Assembly (NCBI RefSeq): GCF_038008325.1
Contig: NZ_JBBOYW010000001.1
Span: forward strand, 3,379,501 to 3,443,500
Source of the DNA: Lysinibacillus sp. FSL K6-0232
GTDB lineage: Bacteria; Bacillota; Bacilli; Bacillales_A; Planococcaceae
Length of the DNA stretch: 64,000 bases
Direction: 5' to 3'
This document shows positions 37,798-49,458 of the stretch, piece by piece; the first letter of the stretch is position 1, and each line of letters starts with the position of its first letter. Both the position numbers and the translations under genes were made by a program. The notes under the pieces were generated by a model. The model had not been told where the DNA came from. It did no database searches and saw only the letters and a list, made by a program, of their open reading frames with translations.

Positions 37798-37932
37798 ACA
37801 AGCACCCCTTTATTTGTGAACACTTTTCATCTTTTTTGTGAACATTTTGTGATAAGTCAATTGTACATAATTCCGTCACAAATTGTCAACAATTTTTAAA
37901 GAAAAAAGGATGCTTTTAGATTGACAAGTATA

Positions 37933-38427
37933 TTAGTCTCTATATTTATATGTTAAGCCTCTTAAAAAATTGCGTACAAAGCGATCACCGCATTCTTTAT
38001 AATTGCGATGGCTCGGGTTTCTTAAAATAGCCCCTAGCTCGCTTTTCGAAACATTCACACCACCCTCATATAAAATATCAAGCATATCTTCACTTGTTAA
38101 AGCTAAAGCAATTTTTACTTTCTTTAACAGCATATTATTTGGGCTTTCTTTTCCTGTAACAGGTGCTGGCCCTTCAGCCTGTCCTTCTGCTGTTTTTTGA
38201 GGTCCACGTTTAAATGTAATAAAGCCATTTAAAAAGGCCTCAAGCATTTTATTATTACATTTAATGTATACTTCTGGTGCTTCTTCCTCATCATTTACTT
38301 TAATCAGCATATTTAACACATCTTCTTTTGTGTAGTCCAGACCACCTAGCTTAAAAATTTTCACCATCTCTGTATTTTTTATATCGAATGCATAGCGTAA
38401 ACGAATTAATATATCATTATTCGTCAT
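37933..38427 (-). CDS. DUF1456 family protein (YehS-like)
   Basis: A 164-residue cytosolic protein with two DUF1456 repeats: NNDILIRLRYAFDIKNTEMVKIF in the first half and NNMLLKKVKIALALTSEDMLDIL in the second, joined by a Pro/Gly/Gln linker. The C-terminal CGDRFVRNFLRGL helix is family-typical. Role unknown. GGAGG precedes ATG at 38427. Confidence 0.9.
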   Translation of the reverse strand: MTNNDILIRLRYAFDIKNTEMVKIFKLGGLDYTKEDVLNMLIKVNDEEEAPEVYIKCNNKMLEAFLNGFITFKRGPQKTAEGQAEGPAPVTGKESPNNMLLKKVKIALALTSEDMLDILYEGGVNVSKSELGAILRNPSHRNYKECGDRFVRNFLRGLTYKYRD

Positions 38428-38452
38428 AAATTAGTTCCTCCTTTTATTCAAT

Positions 38453-38575
38453 CAATTACGCCCTAGCGTAATTGTACCTGTCGCTAATGCTTTCAGTACA
38501 TAAAGCATCTGCCGCCAGGGCTTTTATCTTGGTTCAGTGGACATTTGGACATCCACTGAGCCAAGATAAAGAATC
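38453..38575. repeat. Structured intergenic element
   Basis: Contains three stacked inverted repeats: TTACGCCCTAGCGTAA at the left, AATGCTTTC/AAAGCATC in the middle, and a long arm pair TTATCTTGGTTCAGTGGA / TCCACTGAGCCAAGATAA at 38527-38573. It is non-coding. The left and middle parts resemble an intergenic repeat I associate with Lysinibacillus and Bacillus genomes, but copy number is not testable here. Confidence 0.65.
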
Positions 38576-38659
38576 AGGCTTAATTATAACAGAGAGCTTC
38601 ATGCTTTCCACAAGTTGTTGTGATTAACAATTAGCGTGTGTCTTTCCTTCTTTTTAAAT

Positions 38660-38688
38660 GTATGAAAAGTATCACATCGTCCATTCTA
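38660..38688 (+). promoter_or_regulatory. Sigma-G-type promoter of the SASP gene
   Basis: GTATG (38660-38664), a 17-nt spacer and CATTCTA (38682-38688) fit the sigma-G consensus GHATR-x18-CATXHTA with the spacer one base short. It lies 21 nt upstream of the SASP start. Confidence 0.65.
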
Positions 38689-38709
38689 AATTTGAAGGAG
38701 GTGACAATC

Positions 38710-38913
38710 ATGGCTAATACGAACCGTAGTTCCAACAAACTGCAAGTACCTGGTGTTCAAGAAGCTGTCGATCAAATGAAATATGAAATTGCTCAAGAAT
38801 TTGGTGTACAGCTTGGTCCTGAAGCATCTTCTCGCGCAAATGGCTCCGTTGGGGGAGAAATTACAAAACGCCTTGTAGAAATGGCTGAAAAACGCTCAAA
38901 AGGTTTATTATAA
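38710..38913 (+). CDS. Alpha/beta-type small acid-soluble spore protein
   Basis: Coats and protects DNA in the dormant spore and is degraded by GPR at germination. The 67-residue product has the family's [18 protein letters not shown] (GPR site at Glu-Ile-Ala) and the second conserved block [28 protein letters not shown] precedes ATG at 38710, and a sigma-G-like promoter lies upstream, fitting forespore expression. Confidence 0.97.
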   Translation: MANTNRSSNKLQVPGVQEAVDQMKYEIAQEFGVQLGPEASSRANGSVGGEITKRLVEMAEKRSKGLL

Positions 38914-38920
38914 AAATAAC

Positions 38921-38961
38921 AAGAACGAATCCCAACGGTAATGTGGAATTCGTTCTTTTAT
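38921..38961. terminator. Bidirectional terminator
   Basis: AAGAACGAATCC pairs with GGAATTCGTTCTT (one bulge), followed by TTTTATC. It separates the SASP gene from the convergent transporter gene. Confidence 0.8.
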
Positions 38962-38972
38962 CATTTATCAGA

Positions 38973-40169
38973 TTATGCGATTTGCATCGCCTTGTCTGAG
39001 CTTTTCAATGTCAACATCACAACAAAGGAAGTGCAATATAGCGCCGCTAAGTAAATCATTGCTATTGTCATATCGTAGTTTTGTAAAATATAGCCGACGA
39101 AAATTGGAGAAAAACCACCTATTGCTCGGCCAAAGTTAAAGATTGTATTGGTTGCTGTACTGCGAATTTGTACAGGATAGAAGCTACTAATTAATGCACC
39201 ATATCCGGCAAACATCCCATTCGAGAAGAAGCCTACAATAGCGCCTCCCATTAATATAGCAATTGCTCCTGTTGCAAAGGAGTACAGAAATACTGCACAG
39301 GCAGAAGCAAGTAAAAAGACACCAAAGGCACGCTTTGCACCAAATTTATCCATAAATCTACCGAATGTCAGCATCCCAATAATCATGCCAACTGCGGTAC
39401 TAATTGTCCACAATGCTGAGCTTGATACAGATAACCCTTGTGATTGCTGTAGCATAGACGGCAACCAAATCATTAAGCCATTGTAGCCTGCAATTTGAAC
39501 AGTAGCCATTAAAATAAGCGAAAGTGTCGTTACTGCTATACGAGGTGTGGCGAATAGCTGTGTTAATTTTCCTTGCTCTTGCTTTTTATGTTGCTTGCTC
39601 TGTGCTGCTAACCATTCTGGTGATTCTTCAAGATTTCTACGTACAATAAAGGCAAAAATAACAGGGAATACACCAATAAAGAATAATGCTCTCCATCCTA
39701 AATGCGGTAAAATAATCGCACTTAATAATGCCGCTAAAATAACGCCATATTGTGCTCCTACACTTACATAAGAGGAAGCTCGTCCCTGCTTATTCTTTGG
39801 CCAAGCCTCAGCAACAAGTGCCATACCAATACCATACTCTCCACCAGCACCTAAACCAGCAATAAATCTATAGATATAAACTTGTTCAATATTTGTGGCT
39901 AGTCCTGTTAAAGCCGTACCAATGGCAAATAATATAATCGTATATGTAAATACTTTTACTCGTCCATATTTATCTGCTAGTATACCGAAAATAATACCGC
40001 CTAATAGCATACCAATATTTGTAACTGAAGAAATCATTCCTCCTGTTGCAAGGTCGATATTAAACTCTGCAATAATCATTGTCATCGCAAAGGAAATAAA
40101 CATAATGTCCATTCCTTCTAAGGTTAATCCCGCTACTGAAGCGACAACCGTTTTCTTACGATAATCCAT
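38973..40169 (-). CDS. MFS transporter under PyrR-type attenuation
   Basis: A 398-residue, 12-helix major facilitator. GILADKYGRVKVF after helix 2 is the MFS signature; RFIAGLGAGGEYGIGMALVAEAWP and the ESPEWL loop place it near the aromatic-acid/sugar-acid (AAHS, metabolite:H+) groups. GGAGG precedes ATG at 40169. The leader carries two PyrR-binding loops and a terminator, so expression should fall when UMP is high. That suggests the substrate is a pyrimidine or precursor such as orotate, uracil or a nucleoside; this is inference from regulation, not from the protein. Confidence 0.88.
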   Translation of the reverse strand: MDYRKKTVVASVAGLTLEGMDIMFISFAMTMIIAEFNIDLATGGMISSVTNIGMLLGGIIFGILADKYGRVKVFTYTIILFAIGTALTGLATNIEQVYIYRFIAGLGAGGEYGIGMALVAEAWPKNKQGRASSYVSVGAQYGVILAALLSAIILPHLGWRALFFIGVFPVIFAFIVRRNLEESPEWLAAQSKQHKKQEQGKLTQLFATPRIAVTTLSLILMATVQIAGYNGLMIWLPSMLQQSQGLSVSSSALWTISTAVGMIIGMLTFGRFMDKFGAKRAFGVFLLASACAVFLYSFATGAIAILMGGAIVGFFSNGMFAGYGALISSFYPVQIRSTATNTIFNFGRAIGGFSPIFVGYILQNYDMTIAMIYLAALYCTSFVVMLTLKSSDKAMQIA

Positions 40170-40238
40170 TCCTTCTAGCCTCCCATTTTCTAGTTGTCTA
40201 TCTCTTTTAGTGAATGGATTATAGCTGTCTTGTCCATT

Positions 40239-40392
40239 CTCTTTTGGAGCCTCACTGGACCTCCATTAAAAGAGTAACAATATAAAAGCCCTTCTGTCAC
40301 AGAGGACAAAAGGGCATGCCAAAGCAAAGATATTCATTCGTCTAGAAAATACCAATTAGCCCTTTTCAGCCTCTCTGGACCGTCTTAAAGGA
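40239..40392 (-). promoter_or_regulatory. PyrR attenuator: two PyrR-binding loops and a terminator
   Basis: Minus-strand order: TATAAT -10 (40414-40409), binding loop 1 (40392-40359) with GGTCCAGAGAGGCTG, terminator GCCCTTTTGTC/GACAGAAGGGC plus TTTT (40315-40282), then loop 2 (40274-40239) with GGTCCAGTGAGGCTCC inside a CTCTTTT/AAAAGAG stem. Both loops have the PyrR hexaloop CNGNGA. AAAAGGGC at the 3' side of loop 1 can pair with GCCCTTTT of the terminator, giving the exclusive antiterminator expected for PyrR control. Confidence 0.78.
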
Positions 40393-40517
40393 AATTTTAT
40401 ATCGTTCAATTATACCGTTCTACATTCTATAAGATTACGAATGAAAAAGCAATGGTTGAATAGTGGAAATTAACTTTGTTCTTCAATAAAAAGGCAAATC
40501 TCTATCAATTAATTTGC

Positions 40518-42837
<2,320 letters not shown>

Positions 42838-42875
42838 AGTTAAGTCCCCCTTTGTGATAATAGCCTATGGAAAAC

Positions 42876-42942
42876 AAAAAGGAACCCACATTTAATCAAA
42901 CTACACGTAAACATGTAGATGAACAAATGTGGGTTCCTTTTC
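42876..42942 (-). terminator. GlpP-controlled leader terminator of glpFK
   Basis: AAAAGGAACCCACATTT pairs perfectly with AAATGTGGGTTCCTTTT over a ~32-nt loop; TTTTT follows on the minus strand. It stands between glpP and glpF, 39 nt before the glpF start, as in the Bacillus glp leaders where GlpP with glycerol-3-P antiterminates. Confidence 0.8.
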
Positions 42943-42999
42943 CTAACCACGCGCTTATGAACTTATGTTCATTTTAGAGATAAAAACATACATAGTCAA

Positions 43000-43557
43000 C
43001 TATTTTTTGAAATTTTCCCATAATTTTTTATTAGATGTTGTAACAGCGATAGCACCTCCAGCTAGTGCTTCTTCAATATTGTCCACTGTACGTACTAAAC
43101 CACCTGTAATGACAGGAATTTGTGTGCGCTCATAGATTTCTTGAATCATAGACGGAATAATGCCTGGTAATAGCTCAATATAATCTGGCTGTGCTGTTTC
43201 AATCATTGAATAGCTTTTTTCAAGTGCAATCGTATCAATCAAAAACACACGTTGAATCGCCATAATTCCACGAGCCTTGGCTTTCATTAGCATATTGGAG
43301 CGCGTTGAAATAATACCAGCAGGACGAATATCATTACATAAAAAATCTGCTGCAAAATTATCTGTTTTTAAACCATGAATTAAATCAGCATGAATAATTA
43401 ATTTTTTGCCATGCCGAGTTGCCTCACGCTTTAAAGACATCAATAGGCTAATATGCACCTCTAATAAAACAATATACGTGAATGGGCTTGCTATTATTTC
43501 GTCAAACTGCTTAACTGTACGTGCAGCTGGAATTACCTGTTGATTATCAAAATGCAT
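43000..43557 (-). CDS. glpP: GlpP, glycerol-3-phosphate-responsive antiterminator
   Basis: RNA-binding regulator that lets RNA polymerase pass leader terminators when glycerol 3-phosphate is present. The 185-residue product has the GlpP TIM-barrel-like pattern: VIPAARTVKQFD, KKLIIHADLIHGL, GIISTRSNMLMKAKA, IELLPGIIPS and PVITGGLVRT. I start at ATG 43557 after GGAGGAGGG; a longer frame overlaps glpD. It lies 46 bp behind glpD and before the glpFK leader, so it may be made from the glpD transcript. Confidence 0.93.
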   Translation of the reverse strand: MHFDNQQVIPAARTVKQFDEIIASPFTYIVLLEVHISLLMSLKREATRHGKKLIIHADLIHGLKTDNFAADFLCNDIRPAGIISTRSNMLMKAKARGIMAIQRVFLIDTIALEKSYSMIETAQPDYIELLPGIIPSMIQEIYERTQIPVITGGLVRTVDNIEEALAGGAIAVTTSNKKLWENFKK

Positions 43558-43603
43558 ACCGTTCCCTCCTCCCTTACTCGTGGTCATCCTATATAATGTT
43601 TCA

Positions 43604-45247
43604 TTATAGCGCAGTTGTCGCCCGTCTGATTTCTTTATTGACATCTTCTTCATATTGTTTACGTTGCACTGCTGTCCAGTTGAGTTGCTTTGCCATCTCA
43701 TCTAAAATACCCTCTTTATATTTTTGAACGATGGCAATTTGAAAGAACATATATCCTGTACGGCGAATGATAAAATCATTCGGATGAATAACCATTTCAT
43801 GATAAATACCATACATTAATTGTGCATACAGCCATGATGGTAAAATTGAATGTCCTTCCTTTACATAATTAAAGACAATATCTACATTGCTTCCATAATG
43901 CTGTGTTAAAAATTTCGCCTCTTTCTCAGATAACCCTATTTTCTTGCCTAATCTTGTACGGTCATATAAGAAGGCATATAATTTCTTTGAACCGCCAATA
44001 TTACCACCAGAAATCGGAATTTTTTTTGTTGTACATGGTGAAGATTTAATGCCAAACCGTTGCTCTAGTTCTTGTGTAATCGTATTTAATACCGTTTCAG
44101 CCATTTTACGATAGCCTGTTAATTTCCCACCTGCAATTGTTACAAGACCTGATGGCGATACCCATACCTCATCCTTACGAGAAATTTCAGACGGGCTTTT
44201 TCCGTCCTCATGAATCAATGGGCGAACACCTGCCCAGCTCGATTCAATATCTGCATCTGTCACCTTTACATTTGGAAACATATAATGAATGGCATTCATA
44301 AGATAATCACGATCCTCTTGGTAAACATCCATATTGCGAGCATCGCCCTCATAAAATGTATCCGTTGTTCCCACATATGTTTTTCCTTGACGAGGAATAG
44401 CAAATACCATGCGACCATCTGGTGTATCAAAATAAACAGCTTGTTTTAATGGGAATTTTAATTCATCAAAAACAATATGCACACCTTTCGATAAAATTAA
44501 ATGCTTACCAGCTTGCTCACCTTCAATTGTACGCACTTCATCCACCCATGGCCCAGCAGCATTCACCACTGCCTTTGCACGAATATCAATTGTCTGATCT
44601 GTTATAATATCCCTTGCTACAATGCCATTGATTTTTCGCTGTTCATTATATAAAAATTTTTCAGCTTTCATATAATTCATACATGTTGCGCCTTTCTCTA
44701 TCGCTGCCTTTGCCACCTCAATCGTTAAACGCGCATCATCGGTACGATATTCCACATACATTCCACCGCCAAGTAAGCCCCTTGTTTTTACTAATGGCTC
44801 CTTCTCAATGGTTTGCACTGCATTTAACATATAACGACGCTCAGCACGTTTGACGCCTGCTAAAAAGTCATAGACACGCAGACCAAGATTTGTAGAATAT
44901 TTACCAAATGTTCCACCCTTATGAAAAGGTAGCAGCATCCAAACAGGTGTTGTCACATGTGGACCATTTTCATAAACAATGGCACGTTCCTTTCCTAACT
45001 CTGCTACCTCTTTTATTTCAAATTGCTTTAAATAGCGTAAACCGCCATGTACTAATTTTGTTGAACGGCTAGATGTACCTGCTGCAAAATCCTGCATCTC
45101 TACTAATGCTACGGAAAGACCACGAGCAACAGCATCCAGTGCAATACCGCAGCCTGTAATACCGCCACCAATTACTAATAAATCATATTCTCTCCCCTGT
45201 AGCTCCTCTATTATTTGTTGTCGTTGTAACGCTGAAGCTGTACTCAT
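43604..45247 (-). CDS. glpD: Aerobic glycerol-3-phosphate dehydrogenase
   Basis: FAD enzyme that oxidises glycerol 3-phosphate to dihydroxyacetone phosphate and feeds electrons to the quinone pool. The 547-residue product begins with the dinucleotide-binding LLVIGGGITGCGIALDA, then SSRSTKLVHGGLRYL, VNAAGPWVDEV, and a C-terminal region typical of GlpD. GAAGGAGG precedes ATG at 45247. A separate leader terminator lies upstream. The gene order glpD-glpP-glpF-glpK differs from B. subtilis, where glpD is last. Confidence 0.96.
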   Translation of the reverse strand: MSTASALQRQQIIEELQGREYDLLVIGGGITGCGIALDAVARGLSVALVEMQDFAAGTSSRSTKLVHGGLRYLKQFEIKEVAELGKERAIVYENGPHVTTPVWMLLPFHKGGTFGKYSTNLGLRVYDFLAGVKRAERRYMLNAVQTIEKEPLVKTRGLLGGGMYVEYRTDDARLTIEVAKAAIEKGATCMNYMKAEKFLYNEQRKINGIVARDIITDQTIDIRAKAVVNAAGPWVDEVRTIEGEQAGKHLILSKGVHIVFDELKFPLKQAVYFDTPDGRMVFAIPRQGKTYVGTTDTFYEGDARNMDVYQEDRDYLMNAIHYMFPNVKVTDADIESSWAGVRPLIHEDGKSPSEISRKDEVWVSPSGLVTIAGGKLTGYRKMAETVLNTITQELEQRFGIKSSPCTTKKIPISGGNIGGSKKLYAFLYDRTRLGKKIGLSEKEAKFLTQHYGSNVDIVFNYVKEGHSILPSWLYAQLMYGIYHEMVIHPNDFIIRRTGYMFFQIAIVQKYKEGILDEMAKQLNWTAVQRKQYEEDVNKEIRRATTAL

Positions 45248-45279
45248 ACGTTATTTCCTCCTTCATCATTTTTAAAGAT

Positions 45280-45334
45280 AAAAAAAGACCATCAAAAGCA
45301 TATGCACACTAGGCACATATGTTTTTAATGGTCT
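45280..45334 (-). terminator. Leader terminator of glpD, probable GlpP target
   Basis: On the minus strand GACCATTAAAAACATATG pairs with CATATGCTTTTGATGGTC (near perfect), followed by seven T. It stands just before the glpD ribosome site, matching the antitermination leader of Bacillus glpD. The rest of 45335-45540 is AT-rich and shows nothing clear. Confidence 0.8.
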
Positions 45335-45548
45335 CTCAGTTACTCAAACCTGCTATTAACTTACTTTTTATTGTAATATGCATATTTAAAAAAGGCAAGT
45401 TGCTATTTAAGCAATGGAGGAAATATGCCCGCTTACTAACTTCCGAAAGTAGCTAACAAAGTCGTTTTTTCAATAATTTGAAACTAAATACATATTGGAA
45501 CGTAAACTTACTTAACAAATCATAACTATGTAAAGAAGGATGAGTTAG

Positions 45549-45743
45549 ATGAAGGAATGGTGGCAAAGAAGAAAAAATAAAACACGAAAAAGCAAAAAGA
45601 ATGCTAGCGATTCTACATTTTTTGATTTCGTTTTTGATGTACTATTTTGGCTACCAGAACTCATTTTCTTGCCTTTTAGAATCATCTTCTGGTTACTTAG
45701 AGCCTTAGGTAGATCACTTTGTAGTATTTTTGATTTTTTCTAA
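45549..45743 (+). CDS. Small basic membrane-associated protein
   Basis: 64 residues: a very basic head (WWQRRKNKTRKSKKN) then a Phe/Leu/Trp-rich half (FVFDVLFWLPELIFLPFRIIFWLLRALG) that should insert in or lie on the membrane. AAGAAGGATG precedes ATG at 45549. Convergent with dus. No family recognised. Confidence 0.65.
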   Translation: MKEWWQRRKNKTRKSKKNASDSTFFDFVFDVLFWLPELIFLPFRIIFWLLRALGRSLCSIFDFF

Positions 45744-45770
45744 CATAAAAATACAGCTTTTATAGCAGAG

Positions 45771-45804
45771 AAAAGGAGTGGTTAATGCTTATCTCCACCC
45801 CTTT
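45771..45804. terminator. Terminator between small gene and dus
   Basis: AAAGGAGTGG pairs with CCACCCCTTT (one mismatch) around a 13-nt loop; short T runs on either side. Confidence 0.6.
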
Positions 45805-45832
45805 CCTATTAATTATGCTTCATTTTTACTAG

Positions 45833-46801
45833 TCATTCAGCATTATCGGCTTCAAAGCTATCCAGCAATGCACGCACTTCATCTGTTGATTTGGTGTGCA
45901 TTAATTGATTTCTTAATTCACCAGCGCCGCGAAAGCCTTTGACATAAATTTTAAAGAAACGATGCAGCCCAGAGATGGAACGTGGTAGCTCTTCTGCATA
46001 CTGATCTTGGAGATCAAGCTGCAGTCTTAAAAGATCAAGATACTCTTTTCTGCTATGCTCTTTTGGTTCCTTTTCAAAGGCAAAAGGATTTTTAAAAATA
46101 CCTCGTCCAATCATCACACCATCAATGCCATATTGCTCTGCAAGCTGTAGCCCTATTTGACGGTCAGAAATATCCCCATTAATTGTTAATAGTGTATTTG
46201 GTGCGATACGGTCACGTAGTTTTTTAATTTCTGGAATTAACTCCCAATGGGCATCAACCTGGCTCATTTCCTTTCTCGTCCGCAAATGAATCGACAGGTT
46301 GGCAATATCCTGCTTGAAAATATGTGTGAGCCACTCCTCCCACTCATCCACATTTGTGTAACCCAGCCGTGTTTTTACGCTAACAGGCAGCCCGCCTGCT
46401 TTTGCTGCTTGAATAAGCTCTGCTGCAACATCTGGACGTAGAATCAGACCACTGCCTTTCCCTCTCGACGCCACATTTGGTACAGGGCAGCCCATATTAA
46501 TATCAATGCCCTTAAACCCTAGCTCTGCCATGCCAATGCTCATTTGACGGAAATAGTCGGGGTTATCTCCCCAAATATGTGCCACCATTGGCTGTTCATC
46601 TTCTGTAAAAGCTAAACGTCCACGCACACTTTTCATTCCCTCTGGATGACAATAGCTATCTGAGTTTGTAAACTCTGTGAAAAATACATCTGGTCGTCCA
46701 GCAGCACTGACTACATGACGAAAAACAACATCTGTTACATCCTCCATCGGTGCTAATACAAAAAATGGTCGTGGCAAATCACGCCAAAAATTATCTATCA
46801 T
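45833..46801 (-). CDS. dus: tRNA-dihydrouridine synthase
   Basis: FMN enzyme that reduces uridine to dihydrouridine in tRNA. The 322-residue product has [15 protein letters not shown], the catalytic Cys in [47 protein letters not shown] and [14 protein letters not shown] use ATG at 46801 (preceded by GGATTGGAATTGACA); the upstream frame to 46849 has no better site. It is monocistronic. Confidence 0.93.
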   Translation of the reverse strand: MIDNFWRDLPRPFFVLAPMEDVTDVVFRHVVSAAGRPDVFFTEFTNSDSYCHPEGMKSVRGRLAFTEDEQPMVAHIWGDNPDYFRQMSIGMAELGFKGIDINMGCPVPNVASRGKGSGLILRPDVAAELIQAAKAGGLPVSVKTRLGYTNVDEWEEWLTHIFKQDIANLSIHLRTRKEMSQVDAHWELIPEIKKLRDRIAPNTLLTINGDISDRQIGLQLAEQYGIDGVMIGRGIFKNPFAFEKEPKEHSRKEYLDLLRLQLDLQDQYAEELPRSISGLHRFFKIYVKGFRGAGELRNQLMHTKSTDEVRALLDSFEADNAE

Positions 46802-46932
46802 TGTCAATTCCAATCCTTTCACTATGGGTACGAGGTCAAAAATACCCATCTTCTTTTACTCTTATATCATGCTTCATCACTTCTTATCAAATATAAGTAT
46901 ATGGGATATTTATAATTTGAGAAAATTGCATG

Positions 46933-46970
46933 AAAAATAGCCCTCTGATCAATTGCTTGATCAAAGAGCT
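46933..46970 (-). terminator. Terminator after the dCache chemoreceptor gene
   Basis: AGCTCTTTGATCAA pairs with TTGATCAGAGGGCT (one mismatch), followed by TATTTTT on the minus strand. Confidence 0.75.
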
Positions 46971-47015
46971 AAGCTTTTCACATATTAAAGTAGCGTCGGT
47001 TGTCGGATTTGACTA

Positions 47016-49013
47016 CTATTGTGATACCTTAAATTGATTAACAGCCTCACTTAATTTATCACTTAATTCTACTAGCGTTCCAGCTGCATCTGTTACAGAT
47101 TGGATGGCACGAAGCTGTTCATCTGTTGAAGCACTCACCTCTTCACAGGCTGCTGCTGTTTCTTGTGAAGTTGCTGCCATTGCTTGAATTGTTTCAGTAA
47201 CATCATCCTTGTGTACCGCTACTTTTTGAATTTCTTCATACACTGAGTCGATAGAATCCTGCATTTCTGACATAAGCATCGAGATTTCACCAAAGGTTGT
47301 TTCAGTGGCATTGACAACGTTGCCTTGTCGTAGGAAGTTTTCACGCGTTTCGCTCATCTGCTGTGTAACAAGTTGGGATTCCACTTGCAGCTCTTGAACT
47401 GTCATTTTCACTTCTTCTGTCGAGCGTGCCGATTGCTCAGCAAGTTTACGTACCTCTTCAGCAACAACTGCAAAGCCTTTACCATGCTCCCCTGCACGTG
47501 CCGCTTCAATACTTGCATTCAGGGCAAGCAAATTCGTTTGTGAGGAGATTTCCGTAATAGTTTCCATAACCCCACCAATCGCCTTCACTTTATTTTCCAA
47601 TGTGCTGATCACTTCAAACATCGATCGCAAGCTTTGCTCCCAATCATTGAAGGATAATTTCAGCTCTTGCATTCTACCTTGCCCATCCTTGTTCATGTCG
47701 CCAGTTTTTGTAGCAATATCTGACATAGTTCTAGCCTTCACTGTAATTTCGTTAATTTGCTGACTAAGTAAGTCAACACGTTCCGTAGCAGTTTCTGCGT
47801 CTTCAGCCGATTTAGCAGCACCCTGTGCAATTTCACCAACTGCGTGAGAAACTTCGGTGCTTGAAGCGCTTGTTTCTTCGGCAACCGCACTTAAACTTTC
47901 TGAGTTCGCACGGACATTTTCCGCAGAATCATTTACAACTGCAATAATAGTATTCATATTATCAATCATGACATTAAAATTATCACCAAGTTCACCAATC
48001 TCATCTTTTGTTTTGATGTCAGAACGAACCGTCAAATCACCTTGAGATACAGAATTCATCAGTGTTTTTAGCGTTTCAATCGGTTTAATTGTGCGACTAA
48101 TTACGATATAAAGCATGATAAATAGAATAACTAAAGTGGCTAAGGATACAAGCAATATCGTATTTCGTAGCTCAATTGCCGCTGCGTTTATATTTTTACT
48201 ATCATAAAATGTGGCAACCTTCCAATTAAGCTCTGGCAGAGTTGTAAATAGCAGTAACTTGTCAGTACCTTCATCATTATAATAAATGTGTCCACTATCC
48301 TTGCCATCCGTATACATTTTCTTGATAAAAGGCTGTTCCATCATGTTTTCACCACTCAATGTTGGATGAACAATGGCACTTCCCTCTGGGTCTAATAGGA
48401 CAGGATATCCATCATAGCCAAGTTCAATTTCAAGAATGGTATCAGTAAGCGCAGATAGCTCAATACTAATTCCAACAACCCCTAAAAGTTGCCCATTGCG
48501 TTGCACAGCCTTAGCTGCGGTAATTGCATAATCTCCAGTTGCAGCATCAATGTATGGATTCGTCCAATACACGGAATCAGGATTACTAACAGCTTCTTTG
48601 TACCACTCACGGCTTGTTGGATCAAAATCCGCCCCTAAATCTACATGCGGAATATGAATCATTTCCTTAGTTGGAAAGGCAAAATAAATAAATGCAGCAT
48701 CCTCGTATGTATCTAAAAACTGAGATAGCTCATTCTCAAGAGTTGGAAAAGTTTGAGCTCCTGGATTTTCTACCTCCATGAGATTCTCAAAATTACGAGA
48801 ATTTGATAACTGATCAAGCCCTTTTTCATATTGCTGTAGATAATTATTGATGGAGTCAGACATTTGATTAACAAAGATAGTGCTTTGCGCAATCACGCTG
48901 TCCTCTGTTTTATTTTTCATTTCAGTGATACTGATAATGCTCATTGTTAAAACACCAATAATGAACAGCACCATCACAATGAAAATAATTTTTGTTTTAA
49001 TAGACTTATACAA
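47016..49013 (-). CDS. Methyl-accepting chemotaxis protein with dCache sensor
   Basis: A 665-residue membrane chemoreceptor. One membrane segment lies at ~8-30, then a large extracytoplasmic dCache domain ([36 protein letters not shown] is the ligand-pocket region), a second membrane segment at ~285-308, HAMP, and a signalling domain with the tip [19 protein letters not shown]. The C terminus is NQFKVSQ. dCache receptors of this sort often bind amino acids or carboxylates. The start is TTG at 49013; the ribosome site (AGAGAG) is modest. Confidence 0.93.
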   Translation of the reverse strand: MYKSIKTKIIFIVMVLFIIGVLTMSIISITEMKNKTEDSVIAQSTIFVNQMSDSINNYLQQYEKGLDQLSNSRNFENLMEVENPGAQTFPTLENELSQFLDTYEDAAFIYFAFPTKEMIHIPHVDLGADFDPTSREWYKEAVSNPDSVYWTNPYIDAATGDYAITAAKAVQRNGQLLGVVGISIELSALTDTILEIELGYDGYPVLLDPEGSAIVHPTLSGENMMEQPFIKKMYTDGKDSGHIYYNDEGTDKLLLFTTLPELNWKVATFYDSKNINAAAIELRNTILLVSLATLVILFIMLYIVISRTIKPIETLKTLMNSVSQGDLTVRSDIKTKDEIGELGDNFNVMIDNMNTIIAVVNDSAENVRANSESLSAVAEETSASSTEVSHAVGEIAQGAAKSAEDAETATERVDLLSQQINEITVKARTMSDIATKTGDMNKDGQGRMQELKLSFNDWEQSLRSMFEVISTLENKVKAIGGVMETITEISSQTNLLALNASIEAARAGEHGKGFAVVAEEVRKLAEQSARSTEEVKMTVQELQVESQLVTQQMSETRENFLRQGNVVNATETTFGEISMLMSEMQDSIDSVYEEIQKVAVHKDDVTETIQAMAATSQETAAACEEVSASTDEQLRAIQSVTDAAGTLVELSDKLSEAVNQFKVSQ

Positions 49014-49194
49014 ACTGAATCATCTCTCTTTACTTTCATTTTAGTCAGTAGAACACAATTTTTAGTTAGTCTAATTTACTAATTTCCTCCTTAAATTACG
49101 GCATTAAATGATTCATTTTACACACACTTTTTAGAATACCATATTTTCTAAAAATTCGAATATAAAATATTCTGAGAGGCTGTTTATTTTTATA

Positions 49195-49240
49195 AATTAA
49201 GAAAGCACCAAATTCAGTAATGCCATCTGAACTTGATGCT
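49195..49240 (-). terminator. Terminator-like hairpin downstream of the DUF262 pair
   Basis: AGCATCAAGTTCAG pairs with CTGAATTTGGTGCT (two mismatches), then TTTCTTAATTT on the minus strand. The gap 49014-49458 otherwise shows only a mixed-composition stretch (49255-49340) that I cannot assign. Confidence 0.55.
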
Positions 49241-49458
49241 CTAAAGCTCTATTCTGCTGTTCATATAAGCTGTGCAACCATTTTACATGTGGGGACAACG
49301 CAGGAGGTGTACTGTGCTGGGTTTCTGGACCTGACCATTACTTTTTTATGTCTTCACAGTTTTTTCACTTAAATACCAACTAATTAAGACCATTCCTTCA
49401 CAAACTTTATTGATTTTACATTATTAATATCAGCTAAAGTTCATTAATAGCTATTCAT

